From contig NZ_RRCO01000002.1 of the NCBI RefSeq assembly GCF_003862475.1, positions 372,001 through 436,000 on the forward strand: 64,000 nt of DNA. The letters are read 5' to 3'. This document shows positions 46,716 to 55,697 of the stretch, in pieces (the stretch's first letter is position 1; each line of letters starts with the position of its first letter). Under the pieces are notes generated by a model. It did not search any database. It was not told the DNA's origin and worked only from the letters and a program-made list of their open reading frames with translations. The stretch comes from Lachnoanaerobaculum gingivalis. GTDB lineage: Bacteria; Bacillota; Clostridia; Lachnospirales; Lachnospiraceae. The position numbers and the translations under genes were made by a program.

Positions 46716-48440
46716 TTAATCCTCCTCAGTCATTATCTGTGAACTGTATATTTCCTTGTAAATAGGATTATTCTCCAAAAGTTCCTCATGAGTGCCTATT
46801 CCCACAATTTTTCCGTCATCCAGTACAATTATTCTGTCGGCACTTTTTATTGAGACTATTCTTTGGCTGACTATAAGAGTGGTAATGTTTCCAATCTCTC
46901 TTATTGCCTTTCTAAGCCTTGAGTCAGTAGCATAGTCAAGCGCTGAAGATGAATCGTCAAGTATAAGTATTCCGGCTCTTTTCACAAGACTTCTTGCAAT
47001 GGAAAGCCTCTGTTTTTGGCCTCCGGAAAAATTATTTCCATACATTGCAACCTCAGAATCAAGTTTACCTTCTTTGGAATTGATTACATCTGTAGCCTGA
47101 GCGATATCTGCGGCTTTATACAATTCTTCATCAGTTGCACTCTCATCTCCCCAAAGCAGATTGTTTCTTATATTTCCTCTAAACAGCCTTGACTTTTGCT
47201 CAACCAAAGCCACATTCTTTCTTATAGACTCTAAAGTGTATTCCTTTATATCTCTACCCGCAATTTTTATACTACCTCTGCTTATATCATAAAATCTTGG
47301 AATCAAATTTATAAGAGAGCTCTTTCCTGAACCTGTACCACCGATGATACCTATAGTTTCTCCCTTTCTTACTGAGAATGTTATATCTGAAATAGCCTCT
47401 TCTTTTGACTTGGGATATGCAAAACCCACATTTTCAAAAGTTATTATATCTCCTTCAAAATCATTTAAGACAAGCTCACTGTTACCGCCTTTTATCGACG
47501 ATTTAATATCAAATATTTCATTTATTCTCTTTGCACAGGCGCTGGCCTTTGCTAAAAGTATTATAAGATTTGCAAACTTTACAAGCTCAACAAGGATCTG
47601 TGACATGTAATTTATAAGAGCCACTACCTGACCGGTAGTAAGATTACCTATATTTACCTGTATTCCTCCTGCCTGAAGTATTGCTACTATTCCTAAGTTA
47701 ACTACAACATATGTAAGAGGGTTTAAAAGTGCGGATATATTTCCTACTCTTACTTGATCTTTGTACAGATCCTCTGTAGCAGTATCATACTCACTTATTT
47801 CACTTTTTTCTTTTGAAAAGGCACGAATCACTCTGATACCTGTAAGATTTTCTCCTGTTTTTCCAAGTACCTTATCAAGTTTTCTTTGAACATTTCTATA
47901 GAGGCCTATGCTCTTGGACATTATGAGCGCAACAATTATTGATAATATTAATATTACAACAAATGCAATCAATGACATCTTGGCATCTATATTAAAAGAC
48001 ATTATAAATGCACCTGCAACTATAAATGGTGACCTAAGAACCAGTCTGAAAAATCTGTTTACACCGTTTTGTACCTGGTCACTGTCATTTGTAATTCTTG
48101 TAACAAGAGTTTCTCTTCCAAGTATATCAGTCTCGGCATGTGAAAACTTTAAAATATGAGCAAACAAATCATCTCTAAGCTTTGTTCCGAAGCCGGTTGC
48201 AGCCTTTGCACTGAAATACTGTGCAACTATTGCTGATGTAAGCCCTATTACAGCTAATGTCACAAGTAGGATTCCCATCTTTATGATATAATCCGAATCT
48301 TTATTTCCTATTCCGATATCAATAATCTTTGCTATAACAAGCGGTACCAAAAGTTCAAAAGCCGCCTCCAAAAATTTAAATAATGGTGCAAGAACAGACT
48401 CTACTTTATAATCTTTTAAATATCTAACCAGTCTAAGCAT
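46716..48440 (-). CDS. ABC exporter half-transporter (degenerate ATPase subunit)
   Basis: About 574 residues from the ATG at 48440, which follows AGGAGG; an upstream ATG at 48461 lacks a clear site. Six-helix export domain, then Walker A GGTGSGKSS, signature FSGGQKQR and Walker B LILDDSSSALD. Asp replaces the catalytic Glu, the mark of the degenerate site in heterodimeric exporters such as TM287/288. It pairs with the next gene. Confidence 0.9.
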   Translation of the reverse strand: MLRLVRYLKDYKVESVLAPLFKFLEAAFELLVPLVIAKIIDIGIGNKDSDYIIKMGILLVTLAVIGLTSAIVAQYFSAKAATGFGTKLRDDLFAHILKFSHAETDILGRETLVTRITNDSDQVQNGVNRFFRLVLRSPFIVAGAFIMSFNIDAKMSLIAFVVILILSIIVALIMSKSIGLYRNVQRKLDKVLGKTGENLTGIRVIRAFSKEKSEISEYDTATEDLYKDQVRVGNISALLNPLTYVVVNLGIVAILQAGGIQVNIGNLTTGQVVALINYMSQILVELVKFANLIILLAKASACAKRINEIFDIKSSIKGGNSELVLNDFEGDIITFENVGFAYPKSKEEAISDITFSVRKGETIGIIGGTGSGKSSLINLIPRFYDISRGSIKIAGRDIKEYTLESIRKNVALVEQKSRLFRGNIRNNLLWGDESATDEELYKAADIAQATDVINSKEGKLDSEVAMYGNNFSGGQKQRLSIARSLVKRAGILILDDSSSALDYATDSRLRKAIREIGNITTLIVSQRIVSIKSADRIIVLDDGKIVGIGTHEELLENNPIYKEIYSSQIMTEED

Positions 48441-48507
48441 AATCCTCCTATCTGTTTGCATACAATTTCTTTATGATAATGCTTTTTTAACAGATTGTCA
48501 AAGTAAA

Positions 48508-48550
48508 AGGCATATATTTATAATGAAAAACACATTATAAATATATGCCT
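48508..48550 (-). terminator. Long hairpin terminator after uppP
   Basis: A perfect 18-bp inverted repeat (AGGCATATATTTATAATG at 48508-48525 and its complement at 48533-48550) with a 7-nt loop. On the minus strand it is followed by TTTTACTT. It ends the uppP transcript ahead of the ABC exporter operon. Confidence 0.88.
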
Positions 48551-48555
48551 GAAAT

Positions 48556-49389
48556 TTATCCCATCAAAGATGATACAAAATACCATACAAGCACTACAAG
48601 TCCAAGACCGATTCTGTAGTAACCGAAGAATTTAAAATCATTTTTCTTTATCCAGTTCAATAAGAAACTTATAGAGAAAACAGATACCAAAAATGCAACT
48701 ACCATTCCAAGTAAAAGATATACGACTTCCGCTGCAGTATAGTGAAAACCGAATTTAACCAATTTCAAAAGGCTTGCACCGAACATTATCGGTATGCTTA
48801 AGAAGAAAGAAAACTCAGCCGATACAGCTCTTGAAGCTCCTAAAATCATACCGCCTATAATAGTCGCACCCGACCTTGATGTTCCCGGTATAAGTGCAAG
48901 CACCTGAAAGAATCCGATAAATAAAGCTGTCTGATAATCTATTGCATGAACGCTTCTGATGCTGTCCACTCTCTTCTTATTGGAATTTTCTATCATAATA
49001 AATAAAATACCATATATAATCAGCGCCATAGATACCACAAATCCGTTATAGAGATGTGCATCCAGCCAATCATCAATTAAAAATCCCAACATAGCGGCCG
49101 GCAAACATGCAATAATAATCTTCTTCCACAGTTCGATAGTAAGTCTTCTCATCTTTGAACTTTTACCCCTGCTAAACGGATTCAGCTTTTTAAAATATAA
49201 AACTACAACCGCCAAAATGGCACCAAGCTGTATAACCACCATAAACATTGATTTGAACTCGGCGCTTGCATTAAGTCTTATAATTTCATCAATTAAAATC
49301 ATATGACCTGTGGAACTTATAGGCAGCCATTCAGTTATACCCTCTACAATACCGATAATTATGACCTTGAGTATCTCCAGTATATTCAT
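48556..49389 (-). CDS. uppP: Undecaprenyl-diphosphate phosphatase
   Basis: About 277 residues from the ATG at 49389 (GGAAAGG upstream). Multi-pass membrane protein with [20 protein letters not shown] and the [16 protein letters not shown] motif of BacA/UppP. It recycles the lipid carrier for peptidoglycan synthesis and can give bacitracin resistance. Downstream of ung by 24 bp. Confidence 0.96.
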   Translation of the reverse strand: MNILEILKVIIIGIVEGITEWLPISSTGHMILIDEIIRLNASAEFKSMFMVVIQLGAILAVVVLYFKKLNPFSRGKSSKMRRLTIELWKKIIIACLPAAMLGFLIDDWLDAHLYNGFVVSMALIIYGILFIMIENSNKKRVDSIRSVHAIDYQTALFIGFFQVLALIPGTSRSGATIIGGMILGASRAVSAEFSFFLSIPIMFGASLLKLVKFGFHYTAAEVVYLLLGMVVAFLVSVFSISFLLNWIKKNDFKFFGYYRIGLGLVVLVWYFVSSLMG

Positions 49390-49413
49390 ACTAATCCTTT
49401 CCATATTTATCTT

Positions 49414-50091
49414 CTAAATATTCTCTATCTGCCAATCGATAGGCGATATATTATTTTTTATCAAAAATTCATTTGCTTTTGAAAAATGCTTACATCCGAA
49501 AAAGCCTCTATATGCAGAAAGCGGACTTGGATGCACGGTCTTTAATACCAGGTGCTTAGGGTTATTTAACATTTTTGCCTTTGATATTGCGGCACTTCCC
49601 CATAGCATAAACACAATAGGTCTGTCGGTATCATTTATAATATTTATTATCGCATCCGTAAAATTCTCCCATCCCTTTCCCTGATGTGAAAAAGCTTTAT
49701 GCGCTCTTACTGTAAGTATGGTATTAAGTAAAAGTACTCCCTGATTAGCCCATTTTAACAAATTCCCGTTATTAGGTACATATGTACCTACGTCATCATG
49801 AAGCTCTTTATATATATTTATAAGAGAAGGTGGAATTTTCTTTTGTGACTTAGGCACTGAGAAAGATAAACCATGTGCCTGATTCTCTCCATGATAAGGG
49901 TCCTGTCCCAAAATCACTACTTTAATATTTGATAAAGGTGTAAGATGCAAGGCCTCAAATATCTTATCTGCCGGTGGAAATACCGTATGTGTACTGTACT
50001 CCTCTTTCACAAATTCGTACAAACTCCTGTAGTATGGTTTTCTAAACTCTCCACTAAGTACTTCTTTCCACTCTCCGGTCAATTCACTCAT
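49414..50091 (-). CDS. ung: Uracil-DNA glycosylase
   Basis: 225 residues, family 1. The catalytic motif VVILGQDPYHGENQAHGLSF (Asp in GQDPYHG) and the HPSPLSAYRGFFGCKHF loop (His and Leu insertion) are intact. It removes uracil from DNA at the start of base-excision repair. Confidence 0.97.
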   Translation of the reverse strand: MSELTGEWKEVLSGEFRKPYYRSLYEFVKEEYSTHTVFPPADKIFEALHLTPLSNIKVVILGQDPYHGENQAHGLSFSVPKSQKKIPPSLINIYKELHDDVGTYVPNNGNLLKWANQGVLLLNTILTVRAHKAFSHQGKGWENFTDAIINIINDTDRPIVFMLWGSAAISKAKMLNNPKHLVLKTVHPSPLSAYRGFFGCKHFSKANEFLIKNNISPIDWQIENI

Positions 50092-50382
50092 ATAGAATCC
50101 CCCGATAATTTTGTTTTATTGAAAGATTATACTAAAGTATATACCTGCTTTATAAAAACAATTTATATACAAAAGTACATAACTTATTCTATCATAGCTA
50201 ATTGTCCTATACAAGGTTTTAAATTATGTCATTTATGCTAATTTAATATTATAAAATTAACACTTATCAGCTTAAAGATATTATACAAGTCTCTTTACAA
50301 GCAATATACTTTGTCTTATAATTATTTTGTAACGGTAAATTGTACACTCTTTAATGTCGGTGTATTTTAATAAAGGAGAATT

Positions 50383-51225
50383 ATGGAGGATATTAAAAGA
50401 ATACTGGAGCTTAATCTCGCTCTGTATAAGAAATATAATATACCTATAGCAAATTTGGAAGAATTTGTTTTCGGTTTCAAATGGGCAATGGCTATTGATA
50501 ATAACAAAAAAATAAGTTTTGCACTTAGAATAGGAAAAGAAAAGCCTATAAATGAATATGAAGCTGTTATAAGAGAACTTATAGGCAAACCTTTGGATCA
50601 ATGTATAATTGAGCTTTTGCTTAAAGAAGATGATACACTTCGCACTTTGCTTGTTGTACTCAGTAATTTGATGAGTAAGCCTTTAAACACTGTCAAGCTT
50701 TTAAAAGACAGAGGTATTGAACGTAGCGAAGGTCTTAATTTCAAGTATGATGTAAAAGATATGAAGGTAGGGCTTATAGGATATGGTGTTTATATCAGAT
50801 TTTTCCTTAACAAATGTAGTGAATTTCACGCCTTTGATCTACTGCCTGAAAAACAGATTCTAAGCTATCATATATCAAAGGACAGTACGGAAGTTTATCC
50901 CCAAAATATTCATTTCCATCTTGGAGAAGATGCTCTAAACTACAAAGAAGTGCTTAAAGATCTCGATATAATTATTATGTCCGGTTCCACTCTTGTAAAT
51001 AACTCTTATCTTGATATATTAAGTGCCTGCACCAATGCAAAAATAAAAGGAATATACGGTCCAAGCAGTGAACTGTCACCTGACTATCTCTTTGAATCAG
51101 GTTTCAATTATATTTTCAGTATGGACGCAAAAGACTCTAAAACATATCTTGACTGTTCATTTGCCGCCATTCCGAACTTTGAAACATTTGAAGTTATGAA
51201 TCTTTATGAATTAAAAAAAGTATAA
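50383..51225 (+). CDS. DUF364-like protein (putative chelation domain)
   Basis: 280 residues with AAAGGAG upstream. The C-terminal half (KVGLIGYGVYIRFFLNKC, LDIIIMSGSTLVNNSYLDIL, IYGPSSELSPDYLFESG) matches the pattern of PF04016/DUF364 Rossmann-like proteins suspected to bind heavy metals. The N-terminal 110 residues are not recognised. The gene stands alone with its own terminator. Confidence 0.6.
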   Translation: MEDIKRILELNLALYKKYNIPIANLEEFVFGFKWAMAIDNNKKISFALRIGKEKPINEYEAVIRELIGKPLDQCIIELLLKEDDTLRTLLVVLSNLMSKPLNTVKLLKDRGIERSEGLNFKYDVKDMKVGLIGYGVYIRFFLNKCSEFHAFDLLPEKQILSYHISKDSTEVYPQNIHFHLGEDALNYKEVLKDLDIIIMSGSTLVNNSYLDILSACTNAKIKGIYGPSSELSPDYLFESGFNYIFSMDAKDSKTYLDCSFAAIPNFETFEVMNLYELKKV

Positions 51226-51231
51226 AAAAAT

Positions 51232-51261
51232 ACACCCCGACAATTTATTTGTTCGGGGTGT
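51232..51261. terminator. Bidirectional intrinsic terminator
   Basis: ACACCCCGA and TCGGGGTGT enclose a 12-nt loop. The minus-strand reading continues into ATTTTTTT, strongest for the thiamine-precursor operon; the plus side ends the DUF364-like gene. Confidence 0.9.
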
Positions 51262-51267
51262 TTGCTA

Positions 51268-52029
51268 TTATATACCGGTGCTTTCAAGGCAGTCTATTAC
51301 AGACTTCTTATATTCCAAAAACTCTTTTGTGAGCTTAAAAGAATTATCTCTTACAGAAGTTTCTATTTTAATCTCGGCTTTTATACCTCCGTCTCCAAGA
51401 ATATATATTCTGTCAGACAGAAGTATAGCCTCGTCCACATCATGGGTTATAAATATAGTCGAAGTATTATATTTTCTTCTCATATTCATATACCAGTCAT
51501 GCATCTCATCCTTGGTAATGGCATCCAGCGCAGAAAAAGGCTCATCGAGTAAAGAGACATCTTTTGAAAAAAGATATGTTCTTATAAGTGCGATTCTTTG
51601 TCTCATACCTCCTGAGAGTTCTTTGGGGTATTTCTTTGCATAGGCATCCAGCTTAAACTCTTTTAACATCTCATTTGCCTTTACCAATGCATTCGATTTC
51701 TTTTGTTTTTTTATAAAAAGAGGAAGTGCCACATTCTCTTCTATTGTCATATAAGGCAGCAGAAGATCTTTTTGAAATGAATAGCTTATAAGTCCGGACT
51801 TGCCTGTAATGTCCTCTCCTCTGTATATTACATTTCCTACATCGGGCTTTAAGAGCCCTGCTATTATATTAAATAAAGTACTCTTTCCGCTTCCGCTTAC
51901 TCCAAGAAGTGAAATCAGTTCATTATCCCTCAGCTCAAGATTTATATTTGAAATAATATCCCTTTCATCATATCCGAAGCTTACATTCCTTACTTCTAAA
52001 ATAACCTCACTATTTTGTGATAAATTCAT
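51268..52029 (-). CDS. thiZ: Thiamine-precursor ABC transporter ATPase
   Basis: About 253 residues (start uncertain, ATG at 52029 or 52050). Walker A GVSGSGKST, signature LSGGMRQRIAL and Walker B VSLLDEPFSALD are canonical. It overlaps the binding-protein gene and is the last gene of a TPP-riboswitch operon, so it powers hydroxymethylpyrimidine-type precursor uptake. Confidence 0.85.
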   Translation of the reverse strand: MNLSQNSEVILEVRNVSFGYDERDIISNINLELRDNELISLLGVSGSGKSTLFNIIAGLLKPDVGNVIYRGEDITGKSGLISYSFQKDLLLPYMTIEENVALPLFIKKQKKSNALVKANEMLKEFKLDAYAKKYPKELSGGMRQRIALIRTYLFSKDVSLLDEPFSALDAITKDEMHDWYMNMRRKYNTSTIFITHDVDEAILLSDRIYILGDGGIKAEIKIETSVRDNSFKLTKEFLEYKKSVIDCLESTGI

Positions 52030-53014
52030 TATCAAGTCCCGCTCCCTCATATATAGGGTTTTCTAAAAGATTGTTATCATTAAGCCATTTGTAAAATTCT
52101 CCCCATCTGTCGGCATCAATATATCCCCATGGTGTACCTTCGTCGATGTATTGAGCTGATAAATACTCTTGAGATGCCATTGCAAGATTCTTATCTATTT
52201 CAGGTGCATACTTTAACAGTATTTCCGCAGACTCCTTCGGATTTCCTGCAGCAAACTCGTATCCTTTTTTTGTAGCCTCAAGAAAGCTCTTAACCGTATC
52301 CTTATCATTTTTTATCATATCATCATTTGTGAAAATTACAGGTGTATAATAGTCAAATGTAGGATTGATATCTTTGAAAGCAAAATAATCAAATTCAAAG
52401 CCTTTGACATTGGCTGCAATACCTGCCCATCCATAATATACCCAAATAGCGTCTACCTGTTTGCTGCTAAGTGCAGATACCTCATCAGTAACCGTTGAAG
52501 GTATAAGATTTACCTTACTGAAATCTCCCCCATCCTTTTCAACTACATTTTTTAATATAGCTTTTTCTATCGGCATATCCCATGTCGCATAATTTTTACC
52601 TTCAAGTCCCTTAGGTGATGTAATTCCGTCATCTTTTCTTGACATTATTCCTGAAGTATTGTGCTGTGTTATAGCTGCAACCGCCTTTATAGGAAGCGCA
52701 TTGTCTCCTGAAAGTGCTCCTGCCATAGTATCCTGAAAGGATACTCCGAAGTTTGCCTTTCCACTTGCAACAAGTACTTCCGCACCGTCCTCAGGTGGCT
52801 GAACTATTTCAAGCTCAATTCCCGCATCCTTATAATATCCCTTTTCCATTGCAACATAAAATCCTGTATGATTGGTATTCGGCGTCCAATCAAGTACCAA
52901 AGTCAGCTTTTTACTGCCGGTTTCCGTAGGTTTTTTACTCCCGCAGGCAGTACTTCCCAAAGCCAAAGCACCTACGCTTAATGCAACAAATAAATTCTTA
53001 ATTACTTTTTTCAT
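52010..53014 (-). CDS. thiY: Thiamine-precursor-binding lipoprotein (NMT1/THI5-like)
   Basis: 334 residues. Lipoprotein signal with lipobox STAC (ALALGSTAC). LTLVLDWTPNTNHTGFYVAM is the signature of ThiY proteins that bind formylaminopyrimidine or hydroxymethylpyrimidine. It overlaps the permease gene by 17 bp. Regulation by the upstream TPP riboswitch supports the assignment. Confidence 0.9.
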   Translation of the reverse strand: MKKVIKNLFVALSVGALALGSTACGSKKPTETGSKKLTLVLDWTPNTNHTGFYVAMEKGYYKDAGIELEIVQPPEDGAEVLVASGKANFGVSFQDTMAGALSGDNALPIKAVAAITQHNTSGIMSRKDDGITSPKGLEGKNYATWDMPIEKAILKNVVEKDGGDFSKVNLIPSTVTDEVSALSSKQVDAIWVYYGWAGIAANVKGFEFDYFAFKDINPTFDYYTPVIFTNDDMIKNDKDTVKSFLEATKKGYEFAAGNPKESAEILLKYAPEIDKNLAMASQEYLSAQYIDEGTPWGYIDADRWGEFYKWLNDNNLLENPIYEGAGLDNEFITK

Positions 53015-53762
53015 GTTTCTCCTCCCATGGCATGGATATTTTCTGTAAAATATCCACTGCCTTTAATAATAATAAACTTAATATTGATATAATAATTATC
53101 ACTGCAAACATCTTATCAAAGGCATATGCCTTTCTTACCCTTGTCATATAGACGCCAAGCCCTCTAAATCCTCCAAGCCATTCCGATATCACGCCTCCTA
53201 CCACCGAGTATGATGCTGAAATTTTCAAAGCTGCAAAAAACTTTCCCATGGATGAAGGCAGCTTTATAAATTTATAAATATCAAATTCACTTGCGCCCAT
53301 TGATTTTAAGAGGTTTATCTCATCTTTGTCCGTACTTTTAAAACTTTCAAGTACACCTATTGTAATAGGAAAAAAAGTCACAAGTACTATCAGTATAATT
53401 TTAGGCAAAAGATCATATCCGAACCATAATACCAAAAGCGGTGCTATAGCTATTGTAGGAATTGTTTGGCTGATAATAATAATCGGATAAAATGTTTTAT
53501 AAAGTTTTGAAAATCTGTCCATCAACAATGCAAATAAAAGCCCCAGTATCACTCCTGCTGTCAGTCCAAGCATACTTTCAAGCAATGTATATAAAAGATG
53601 ATACATAAGCAATGAAAAGTCTCCTGTCAACGCCCTTACTATCTGTGCCGGCGAAGGCATAAGATATGCCGGTATTACCTGTAGGCTGCAAAGCATCTGC
53701 CATATTAGCAAAAATAAAACACCAAATCCGATCGGGTATATACTGTCTCTTTTATTTTTCAT
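52998..53762 (-). CDS. thiX: Thiamine-precursor ABC transporter permease
   Basis: 254 residues with about six membrane helices. The binding-protein-dependent permease EAA-type loop (LLKSMGASEFDIYKFIKLPS) is present, and QVIPAYLMPSPAQIVRAL fits the SsuC/ThiX group. It overlaps both neighbours (11 and 17 bp). Confidence 0.88.
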   Translation of the reverse strand: MKNKRDSIYPIGFGVLFLLIWQMLCSLQVIPAYLMPSPAQIVRALTGDFSLLMYHLLYTLLESMLGLTAGVILGLLFALLMDRFSKLYKTFYPIIIISQTIPTIAIAPLLVLWFGYDLLPKIILIVLVTFFPITIGVLESFKSTDKDEINLLKSMGASEFDIYKFIKLPSSMGKFFAALKISASYSVVGGVISEWLGGFRGLGVYMTRVRKAYAFDKMFAVIIIISILSLLLLKAVDILQKISMPWEEKHEKSN

Positions 53763-54057
53763 CTGTATGGTGCTTTGTCACCTTTCTGTCTATTGTAAGC
53801 AAGTCTCCGTCAGGTCTGAAGCTTACTTTAATATAAGCCATTACACCCGGTGCACCTGCCCTTATAGCCACATGTTGACATTCCTTTACTATATCCATAA
53901 GTTTGTCATAATCACCCTCAATGGTAGTTTCAAAAGGACCGACATAATATTTTAAACCTGTGCTCTTTATATATGCTATTACCTCGTCTACAATTCTCAC
54001 TATTTCTTCATTGTCATATACTTCAGGTAATGTCTGTATAGCTACACTCGCATTCAT
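53752..54057 (-). CDS. MTH1187-family thiamine-binding protein
   Basis: About 101 residues from the ATG at 54057, with GGAGG 5 bp upstream. ASVAIQTLPEVYDNEEIVRI and the GPFETTIEGDYDKLMDIV region match the small MTH1187/YkoF-like proteins (DUF77) that bind thiamine. First gene after the TPP riboswitch. It may buffer or hand over thiamine or its precursor. Confidence 0.85.
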   Translation of the reverse strand: MNASVAIQTLPEVYDNEEIVRIVDEVIAYIKSTGLKYYVGPFETTIEGDYDKLMDIVKECQHVAIRAGAPGVMAYIKVSFRPDGDLLTIDRKVTKHHTDEK

Positions 54058-54070
54058 ATTTACCTCCAAA

Positions 54071-54096
54071 AAAAGACTGCTCTACGGCAGTCTTTT
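54071..54096 (-). terminator. Riboswitch expression-platform terminator
   Basis: AAAAGACTGC / GCAGTCTTTT with a 6-nt loop. On the minus strand the T-run runs directly into the GGAGG of the first gene, so the hairpin can control termination and also partly hide the ribosome binding site. Confidence 0.9.
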
Positions 54097-54099
54097 TTT

Positions 54100-54174
54100 C
54101 CTACGCCGGCATTACCCGGATCAGGTTATGGGTTAAGGTAAAAACCTCTCTCAGCCGTATCAGCACCCCTTCAA
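54100..54174 (-). promoter_or_regulatory. TPP (THI-box) riboswitch aptamer
   Basis: The minus strand carries the conserved elements in order: GGGGTGC, CTGAGA, then ACCTGATC, GGGTAATGCC and GCGTAGG. TPP binding should favour the terminator that follows and switch off the thiamine-precursor operon. Confidence 0.96.
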
Positions 54175-54186
54175 ATATTTACTTTG

Positions 54187-54214
54187 ATTATAATACGAAT
54201 CCGAAAAATTTCAA
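54187..54214 (-). promoter_or_regulatory. Promoter of the TPP-riboswitch operon
   Basis: Minus-strand TTGAAA (54209-54214), 16 bp, TATAAT (54187-54192). The start of transcription would be about 5-10 bp before the aptamer. Confidence 0.7.
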
Positions 54215-54246
54215 TCAAATTTTTTTTGAAAAATAAAAACTTTTAG

Positions 54247-54275
54247 TTGACAGATTTAAGCTTAACTGGTATAGT
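54247..54275 (+). promoter_or_regulatory. Promoter of the tRNA cluster
   Basis: TTGACA (54247-54252), 17 bp, TATAGT (54270-54275), about 18 bp upstream of the first tRNA. Confidence 0.8.
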
Positions 54276-54292
54276 ATCAAAGTACCTTACAG

Positions 54293-54363
54293 AGGGGAAT
54301 AGTTCAATGGTAGAGCAACGGTCTCCAAAACCGTAAATGGGGGTTCGAGCCCCTCTTCCCCTG
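54293..54363 (+). tRNA. tRNA-Trp (CCA)
   Basis: Acceptor AGGGGAA/TTCCCCT, anticodon stem ACGGT/ACCGT with loop CTCCAAA (anticodon CCA at 54325-54327), and TTCGAGC in the T-loop. No CCA end is encoded. Confidence 0.96.
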
Positions 54364-54373
54364 CTTTAAATCT

Positions 54374-54447
54374 CGAGGTGTGGCTCAGTTTGGTGGAGTG
54401 CAGCGTTCGGGACGCTGAGGTCGCAAGTTCGAATCTTGTCACCTCGA
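54374..54447 (+). tRNA. tRNA-Pro (CGG)
   Basis: Acceptor CGAGGTG/CACCTCG, anticodon stem CAGCG/CGCTG with loop TTCGGGA (anticodon CGG at 54408-54410), T-loop TTCGAAT. Confidence 0.95.
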
Positions 54448-54454
54448 TTTATAA

Positions 54455-54526
54455 GGCCAATTGGTCAAGCGGCTAAGACGGCGCCCTCTCACGGCGCAAA
54501 CCCGGGTTCGATTCCCGGATTGGTCA
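54455..54526 (+). tRNA. tRNA-Glu (CTC), copy 1
   Basis: Acceptor GGCCAAT/ATTGGTC, anticodon stem GCGCC/GGCGC with loop CTCTCAC (anticodon CTC), T-loop TTCGATT. Identical to the copy 97 bp downstream. Confidence 0.96.
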
Positions 54527-54551
54527 TCAAAAAGTAAATATCCCGTTATAG

Positions 54552-54623
54552 GGCCAATTGGTCAAGCGGCTAAGACGGCGCCCTCTCACGGCGCAAACCC
54601 GGGTTCGATTCCCGGATTGGTCA
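54552..54623 (+). tRNA. tRNA-Glu (CTC), copy 2
   Basis: All 72 bases equal copy 1. The 5' flank TTATA is also shared, which points to tandem duplication of a roughly 97-bp unit. Confidence 0.96.
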
Positions 54624-54650
54624 TTAAAGGAAGAGTGAAACTCTTCCTTT
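54624..54650 (+). terminator. Hairpin after tRNA-Glu copy 2
   Basis: AAAGGAAGAG / CTCTTCCTTT with a 5-nt loop, then ATTCAT. The T-run is weak, so readthrough to tRNA-Thr is plausible; no clear promoter precedes that gene. Confidence 0.7.
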
Positions 54651-54662
54651 ATTCATATACAT

Positions 54663-54735
54663 GCTTGTGTAGCACAGTTGGTAGTGCAACTCATTCGTAA
54701 TGAGTAGGTCGTCGGTTCGAGTCCGATCGCGAGCT
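54663..54735 (+). tRNA. tRNA-Thr (CGT)
   Basis: Acceptor GCTTGTG/CGCGAGC with G-T wobbles, anticodon stem ACTCA/TGAGT with loop TTCGTAA (anticodon CGT), T-loop TTCGAGT. Confidence 0.93.
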
Positions 54736-54736
54736 T

Positions 54737-54767
54737 AAACAAAGCTGCCAAAAGGCAGCTTTGTTTA
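54737..54767. terminator. Bidirectional terminator between tRNA-Thr and rsfS
   Basis: A 13-bp stem AAACAAAGCTGCC / GGCAGCTTTGTTT with loop AAAA. It ends both the tRNA cluster and the rsfS transcript, overlapping the rsfS stop codon. Confidence 0.9.
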
Positions 54768-55103
54768 CATTTCCACTTCTATTCCGTCTCTCCAGATTCT
54801 GTCAAGATCATAGAAAGCTCTGTCTTCTCTAAGGAAAATATGAACAACAATATCCCTGTAATCAATCAACATCCATGTTGCATTCTTATTTCCTTCTATA
54901 GCATGCGGAACAATTCCTTCTCTACCCAAAATAAAATCGATTTCATCAGATATAGCCTGAACCTGATTTACATTATTTGCACTGGCTATTATAAAATAGT
55001 CCGCTACAGAACTTACTTTTGTTATATCAATAACCTTGATATCTTCGCCTTTTTTGTCATCAATTATATTATAAATCTTTTTTACAATTTCTTTTATTTC
55101 CAT
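54765..55103 (-). CDS. rsfS: Ribosome silencing factor
   Basis: 112 residues. KGEDIKVIDITKVSSVADYF, ASANNVNQVQAISDEI and the C-terminal LIDYRDIVVHIFLREDRAFY, DLDRIW are the RsfS core. It binds L14 and blocks subunit joining when nutrients are short. Starts at the stop of yqeK. Confidence 0.95.
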   Translation of the reverse strand: MEIKEIVKKIYNIIDDKKGEDIKVIDITKVSSVADYFIIASANNVNQVQAISDEIDFILGREGIVPHAIEGNKNATWMLIDYRDIVVHIFLREDRAFYDLDRIWRDGIEVEM

Positions 55104-55697
55104 CTACACCTCTTCATCTCTCAATTCATATGTAAATTTATCTATATACATATCCTGACTGCTCAAATACTCAATGGTTGAATTTGCAATTCTTCCTATC
55201 GCTTTTGTTATATCCTCAAATGCCAGTTTTCTTATCTCATCAAGACCAGGTAATTGTTTTCTGTTAGGCTCTATATAGTCTGCAACAAATACAATTTTTT
55301 CCAACATACTCATATCTTTTTTGCCTGTTGTATGCCATCTTATTGCCGACAAGATATCTTTATCTTCTATATTATAGTTTTTCCTTGCCAAAAAAGGTGC
55401 ATATATTGCATGAAGGATTTGCGGCGCTTTATCTGACACCAAAGCAACATAAGATTTATCGGTATAAGGATCAACAAACCCATCCATATCATCTTTAAGC
55501 TTCGAAACCTTCTCTCCCTTTGCAACATCATGCAAAATACCTGCAAGTTCCGCCTTTACAATATCCTCTCCATAACGCATAGCCAAGGCAGCCGATGTAT
55601 AAGCCACACCAAGAGTATGCTCATATCTTTTTTTCGGCAATTTTTCCTTCACATCAGCCTTTATAAGGTCTATATTTTCTCGACTAAAATCAAACAT
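55104..55697 (-). CDS. yqeK: YqeK-type HD-domain diadenosine tetraphosphatase
   Basis: 197 residues. The HD motif LAGILHDVAKGE, an early KRYEHTLGVAYTSAALA and AIRWHTTG with DYIEPNR match YqeK, which splits Ap4A symmetrically. It overlaps nadD by 8 bp and abuts rsfS. Confidence 0.92.
   Translation of the reverse strand: MFDFSRENIDLIKADVKEKLPKKRYEHTLGVAYTSAALAMRYGEDIVKAELAGILHDVAKGEKVSKLKDDMDGFVDPYTDKSYVALVSDKAPQILHAIYAPFLARKNYNIEDKDILSAIRWHTTGKKDMSMLEKIVFVADYIEPNRKQLPGLDEIRKLAFEDITKAIGRIANSTIEYLSSQDMYIDKFTYELRDEEV

Noticed and set aside
48508-48550. Transposon-end or phage attachment site (perfect 18-bp inverted repeat)
   Set aside because: Position just after the uppP stop, with a 7-nt loop and T-rich tail, is that of an intrinsic terminator.
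54461-54700. Protein-coding frame across the tRNA genes
   Set aside because: It reads through tRNA-Glu copies and tRNA-Thr; the bases are explained by the tRNA folds.
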